A stretch of 64,000 nucleotides of DNA from Ryuthela nishihirai. Lineage: Eukaryota; Arthropoda; Arachnida; Araneae; Heptathelidae. The notes below the pieces were generated by a model. It was not told where the DNA came from. It made no database searches and saw nothing but the letters and a program-made list of their open reading frames with translations. Made by a program: the position numbers and the translations under genes. Below are positions 60,993 through 64,000 of this stretch, piece after piece (within the stretch, counting starts at the first letter, position 1; each line of letters starts with the position of its first letter). The stretch lies in the NCBI GenBank assembly GCA_038380435.1, contig JAWZYU010000017.1, positions 19,653,283-19,717,282 on the forward strand, given 5' to 3'.

Positions 60993-61311
60993 TTTTACCT
61001 AATATTTTGTATAGACCAGGTCTTTTACACCTGGGATTGATCTAACTTATATTTTTGACGTGGATATTTTACTGGATTTTGATTTTATCACCTTATACAT
61101 TGTATATATATTCCAGGTCACTTACACCTGGTATTCTATTGTTTTACTTTGTATTTTTACACTTGTTCTTTGTTGTTTTACCTTTTTACAATTAGCTCAT
61201 TTGTTTTAAATTTGGTTGCGGGTTGCACGTCTTTTATCTTTTATATTGTCTTTTGTTTGGCGCATTATGGCCTAGCTGCCCATGCACCATAAAACCCAAA
61301 ACAACCAACCA

Positions 61312-61326
61312 ATCTATGGCTACAAT
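61312..61326. repeat. Target-site duplication of the I-type element, right copy
   Basis: Exact second copy of the 15-mer at 55309-55323. Bases outside the two copies differ, as expected for a duplicated target. Confidence 0.95.
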
Positions 61327-61469
61327 AGAAACTACATTCAATAACATTGAAGATAACTGTACCTGATATGCAACAAGAGCTATTTTGCTACATTTCACAG
61401 GTGTCATTCATCACAATCTATAACCTTTTACCAATGAGCTGCAAGTTTGTAAATGCTACTCCAGTAGAA

Positions 61470-62056
61470 TTCTTGATATTAACCTACAAATTACCACTTT
61501 GAAGTCGATTTCCTTATAGAGGAAAAATTGTCTTGAGCTGGGTGGGATATGAACCCACGACCCCCTGATAACATATCAGGTGCTCTGGACCACTGAGCTA
61601 CTGGCTGCCGATCAAGATCTCCTCTAATTGATGATACGAACCATTTCAACCTACTTCCTATGTAGGAAGTGTTCAGGCAATTTTTGCCACATGCAGCAGA
61701 CATGCCATATAGATGGAAAGTATTTCCATACAAGTAATACAGTTGATAAATAATAAACTAGTTTATTATTATTATTTATCAACTGTATTACTTGTATGGA
61801 AATACTTTCCATCTATATGGCATGTCTACTGCATGTGACCAAAATTGCCTGAACACTCCCTACATAGGAAGTAGGTTGAAATGGTTCTTATCATCCATTA
61901 GAGGAGATCTTGATCGGCAGCCAGTAGCTCAGTGGTCCAGAGCACCTGATATGTTATCAGGAGGTCGTGGGTTCATATCCCACCCAGCTCAAGACAATTT
62001 TTCCTCTATAATTTAAATCGACTTCAAAGTGGTAATTTGTAGGTTAATACCAAGTA
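61470..62056. repeat. Near-perfect palindrome of about 290-bp arms, each with a tRNA-like sequence
   Basis: Left arm 61470 to about 61760 and right arm about 61763-62056 are reverse complements with few mismatches and a 6-bp length difference near the centre (ataataaactagtttattat). Each arm carries gtagctcagtggtccagagc, a 5-bp anticodon stem cctga/tcagg with loop tatgtta, and a T arm gtggg-ttcatat-cccac. The acceptor stem is poor and position 33 is A, so these are tRNA-derived. The reading frames that appear identical on opposite strands here are only a consequence of the palindrome. Confidence 0.9.
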
Positions 62057-62064
62057 TATCGAGT

Positions 62065-63010
62065 TTATTTATTATTTATAGAACTCTTAATGTTTAGAAA
62101 TGAAGAAAACAGCCAACTCCATTTACATGCTTCTTGGTTTCGAAATTGTCGGTTGTGCATATGATTGTCCAGTGCCAAGAAAAGATGGTAGTTGAATGGC
62201 ACAATATCTGGGGAATACAGAGGGTGGGATAGAATTCCCCAACTAAAGCTGTGGAGCTTGTCTCCAGTCACTCACACTGTCTGAGAGCGAACATTGTCCT
62301 GAGGGATCACAACGCCTTTGTGACGAACAAGTGCAGGCTGTTTTTGGAGCAGTGCATCCTGCAACCTGTTGTAGCTGTGGCTAGTTGACATCTTCACTGA
62401 TTGTTTGACCAGTGGCAAGAAGCTCATAATGGACGATACCAGCTGTAGTCCACCAGACACGACAACAAATTTTTTTGTTTGTGTGTAGTACACAGTTCAC
62501 TAGATGACAACCGATGATATGAATGTTTGGTGTTCCTATAGACAATCCATTTTTCAACACACATCAACAACTTGTCCAAAAATAGCTCATTCTTGTGGCA
62601 TGAAAGCAGCAATGAGCAGATCACAAGCCACTGGAGTTTGTTACTGGGTCAGTTCATGTGGAACCCATTTGCTCAGCTTCCAGATTTTTCCTAGGCGATG
62701 TAAATGAATAGTTTTCATCACTTACGTGGAACCTTTCTGCAAGCCCTTGGAACTTTTGACCTGCATCCAACTCAATGCTGGCCTTCAGTTCAATATTGTC
62801 AATGATGGTTGGTGTTCCCTCATGAGGTGCATCTTCCAGTGTCTCATTGCCTGACACAAATGTTCAGAACCCTTTTGGGCTGTCTGTTTGCGTAGGCCAA
62901 GAGTGGCTATGTTCTGCTGGGCTGTCTGTTCACTCACTGTGTTCTCTCCAAGTGCCATACATATTTTGTGGGCTGTTTGTACCACTTTAGTTCCTAGTTT
63001 AAACTCATAA
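62065..63010 (-). pseudogene. Mariner transposase remnant (D34D class)
   Basis: Minus-strand frames in order: KICMALGENTVSEQTAQQNI (helix-turn-helix start, near 62.95 kb), ELKASIELDAGQKFQGLAER, KNELFLDKLLMCVEKWIVYR, LLQKQPALVRHKGVVIPQDN (second catalytic Asp) and LYSPDIVPFNYHLFLALDNH. In mariner the last block is SPDLAPSDYHLF and its final Asp is catalytic; here that residue is Asn. Multiple frameshifts and stops are present. Terminal repeats were not located. Confidence 0.85.
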
Positions 63011-63620
63011 AGTAAGCATGCTCAAATAATTGTATTCAATGCATGCATGTTTCATCACCCTTCCCAATTTCACTGAACTGTTTTTCACAATTGGTGCAAT
63101 CAACTGACTCAGTGTGACTGATTAGCTTAGATCAACTGGCCCACCTTTGTTTGCATAGGCCGAGAGTTGTATCTTGACAATGAAGCTAAGGCATTGAAAC
63201 TCATCAACACAGTGGTTTACTACACAGAGTGAAAAAGTTTAAATAACTCCCTTGGCAATAGGCAATCAGCAAGTGACCGGACACAAGTGAACACCAGTAA
63301 TAACAACTGTTGGAAGTGGTGATGAAACAAGTGGTCTGCCTAAAACATAAGTATCACACTTATATTTAAGTACACAGACTTAACATAAGTGTTTACTTTT
63401 TCACAGTAATTTTATGAATATTAACTTGCTTTATTCTTTTACTATTGATGACTCTGGTGAAAATTGTGAACAGTAAAACTTTCAATTGCACAGACAGCAA
63501 CAACTGCTAAAAGAAGGACTTTACAGTGTAATAGTGTTATATGTTTGTATATCTTCAACAAAAAATATGTTTATCAAGTTTATTATTTATGCACACCATT
63601 AATTCTTGCAAATATTTCAG

Positions 63621-63812
63621 CTATCGTGTGTATTGTGTAATTGGTGATGGAGAATCAGCAGAAGGGTCCATATGGGAAGCTCTTTCTTTTGCTGGCCATT
63701 ACAAACTGAATAATCTTGTAGCTATATTTGACATCAATAGACTTGGTCAGAGTGAGCCTACGATGTTTCAGCATAAACTAGAAGTTTATCAACATAGACT
63801 GGAAAGCTTTAA
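63621..63812 (+). CDS. Transketolase, coding exon 5 (residues 146-209; gene continues off window)
   Basis: The exon encodes [20 protein letters not shown] through to HRLESF, then AA before donor gtgagt at 63813. It carries the thiamine-diphosphate motif: GDG at residues 154-156, with D155, and N185 in FDINR. These are the two metal ligands, at exactly the human positions. Acceptor aatatttcag precedes it. The last two bases AA imply Asn or Lys after the next join, where most family members have Gly. The next exon is outside the window, so this is unresolved. Exon 5 ends 188 bases before the window edge. Confidence 0.95.
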
Positions 63813-64000
63813 GTGAGTTAAATTATAATGCATTTTATTTATTTGCTATTGATCATTTCTTTGTCCATATATTCTAATTGTTACTAGATAATTTCTGCAC
63901 TTATTTAGATGTGCTAAATATATGTTGAATTTTTATTAATGCATGATGCATAAATCATCAAAGTTTAAATTTTTAATGGAAAATATCGATTTTTATTATG

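Larger units (their letters stand above)
55324..61311 (+). mobile_element. Full-length I-type non-LTR retrotransposon
   Basis: A 5988-bp GC-rich insertion in AT-rich intron 4, with a 5' untranslated region (55324-55992), ORF1, ORF2 and a 3' untranslated region ending acaaccaacc. It is bounded by a perfect 15-bp target-site duplication, atctatggctacaat, at 55309-55323 and 61312-61326. Two ORFs, an AP endonuclease, a reverse transcriptase and an RNase H domain place it in the I group rather than Jockey, which usually lacks RNase H. The identical duplication suggests fairly recent insertion, yet ORF2 already has four breaks. Confidence 0.95.
53986..63620 (+). other. Transketolase intron 4
   Basis: Phase-2 intron of 9635 bp. 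It contains 270-bp-family repeat units (54590-55010), a 5988-bp I-type retrotransposon in sense orientation (55324-61311), a palindromic tRNA-like pair (61470-62056) and a mariner remnant (62065-63010). The retrotransposon alone makes up about 62 percent of the intron. The stretch 53990-54580 is AT-rich with no recognised content. The stretch 63010-63620 likewise gave nothing. Confidence 0.9.

Noticed and set aside
61491..62016. Two almost identical 74-80-codon frames on opposite strands
   Set aside because: They are the same sequence read from the two arms of a palindrome and run through a tRNA-like region. There is no sign of protein constraint.

Overview
This is a nuclear genomic window from an animal: AT-rich, intron-bearing and crowded with repeats. 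Codon-level similarity of the one clear host gene to protostome transketolases, together with the transposon content (Tc1, mariner, hAT, piggyBac-like, RTE-like and I-like elements, several tRNA-derived SINE families), suggests an arthropod, perhaps a chelicerate. The species cannot be fixed from the sequence alone. No prokaryotic features, CRISPR array, functional tRNA or rRNA gene was seen.

Host gene. The plus strand from 29632 to beyond the right edge carries the 5' part of a transketolase gene. Five coding exons (29632-29738, 35413-35530, 43541-43654, 53888-53985, 63621-63812) join in frame across GT-AG introns of about 5.7, 8.0, 10.2 and 9.6 kb. They encode residues 1-209, including the thiamine-diphosphate histidines at 37, 77 and 110 and the GDG...N cofactor motif with D155 and N185. 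The rest of the gene lies outside the window. Only 629 coding bases are spread over more than 34 kb.

Left part (1-29600). This is intergenic or upstream sequence built from layered mobile elements. It holds many copies of a roughly 380-bp tRNA-derived SINE (here 'SINE A') and a roughly 200-bp one (here 'SINE B'), Tc1 and mariner remnants, a hAT MITE at 5089-5378, and a hAT-derived element at 19430-19964. It also holds two long minus-strand copies of one RTE-like LINE (10583-13704 and 20445-23503) plus two older fragments of the same family. From 24.6 to 27 kb there is a cluster of an AT-rich repeat with about 270-bp periodicity and an inverted pair of tRNA-like sequences.

Introns. Intron 1 holds SINEs, a piggyBac-type MITE and a Tc1 remnant. 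Intron 2 holds an inverted-repeat element with an internal 86-88-bp tandem array, a complete Tc1-type element with TIRs and TA duplications (37732-38892), SINEs and a copy of the 270-bp repeat. Intron 3 holds a broken multi-copy arthropod repeat gene (46068-47687), a 1.26-kb TTAA-flanked piggyBac-like element and two copies of a 1.4-1.7-kb repeat. Intron 4 holds a full-length, GC-rich I-type retrotransposon (55324-61311) with a perfect 15-bp target duplication. It is followed by a nearly perfect 290-bp-arm palindrome carrying tRNA-like sequences and by a mariner remnant.

No new multi-gene system is evident. The observations most worth following are the tRNA-like inverted pairs, the 35-bp micro-insertion with its own 15-bp duplication, the template-switch-like rearrangements inside SINE B copies, and the repeat families without an obvious class.
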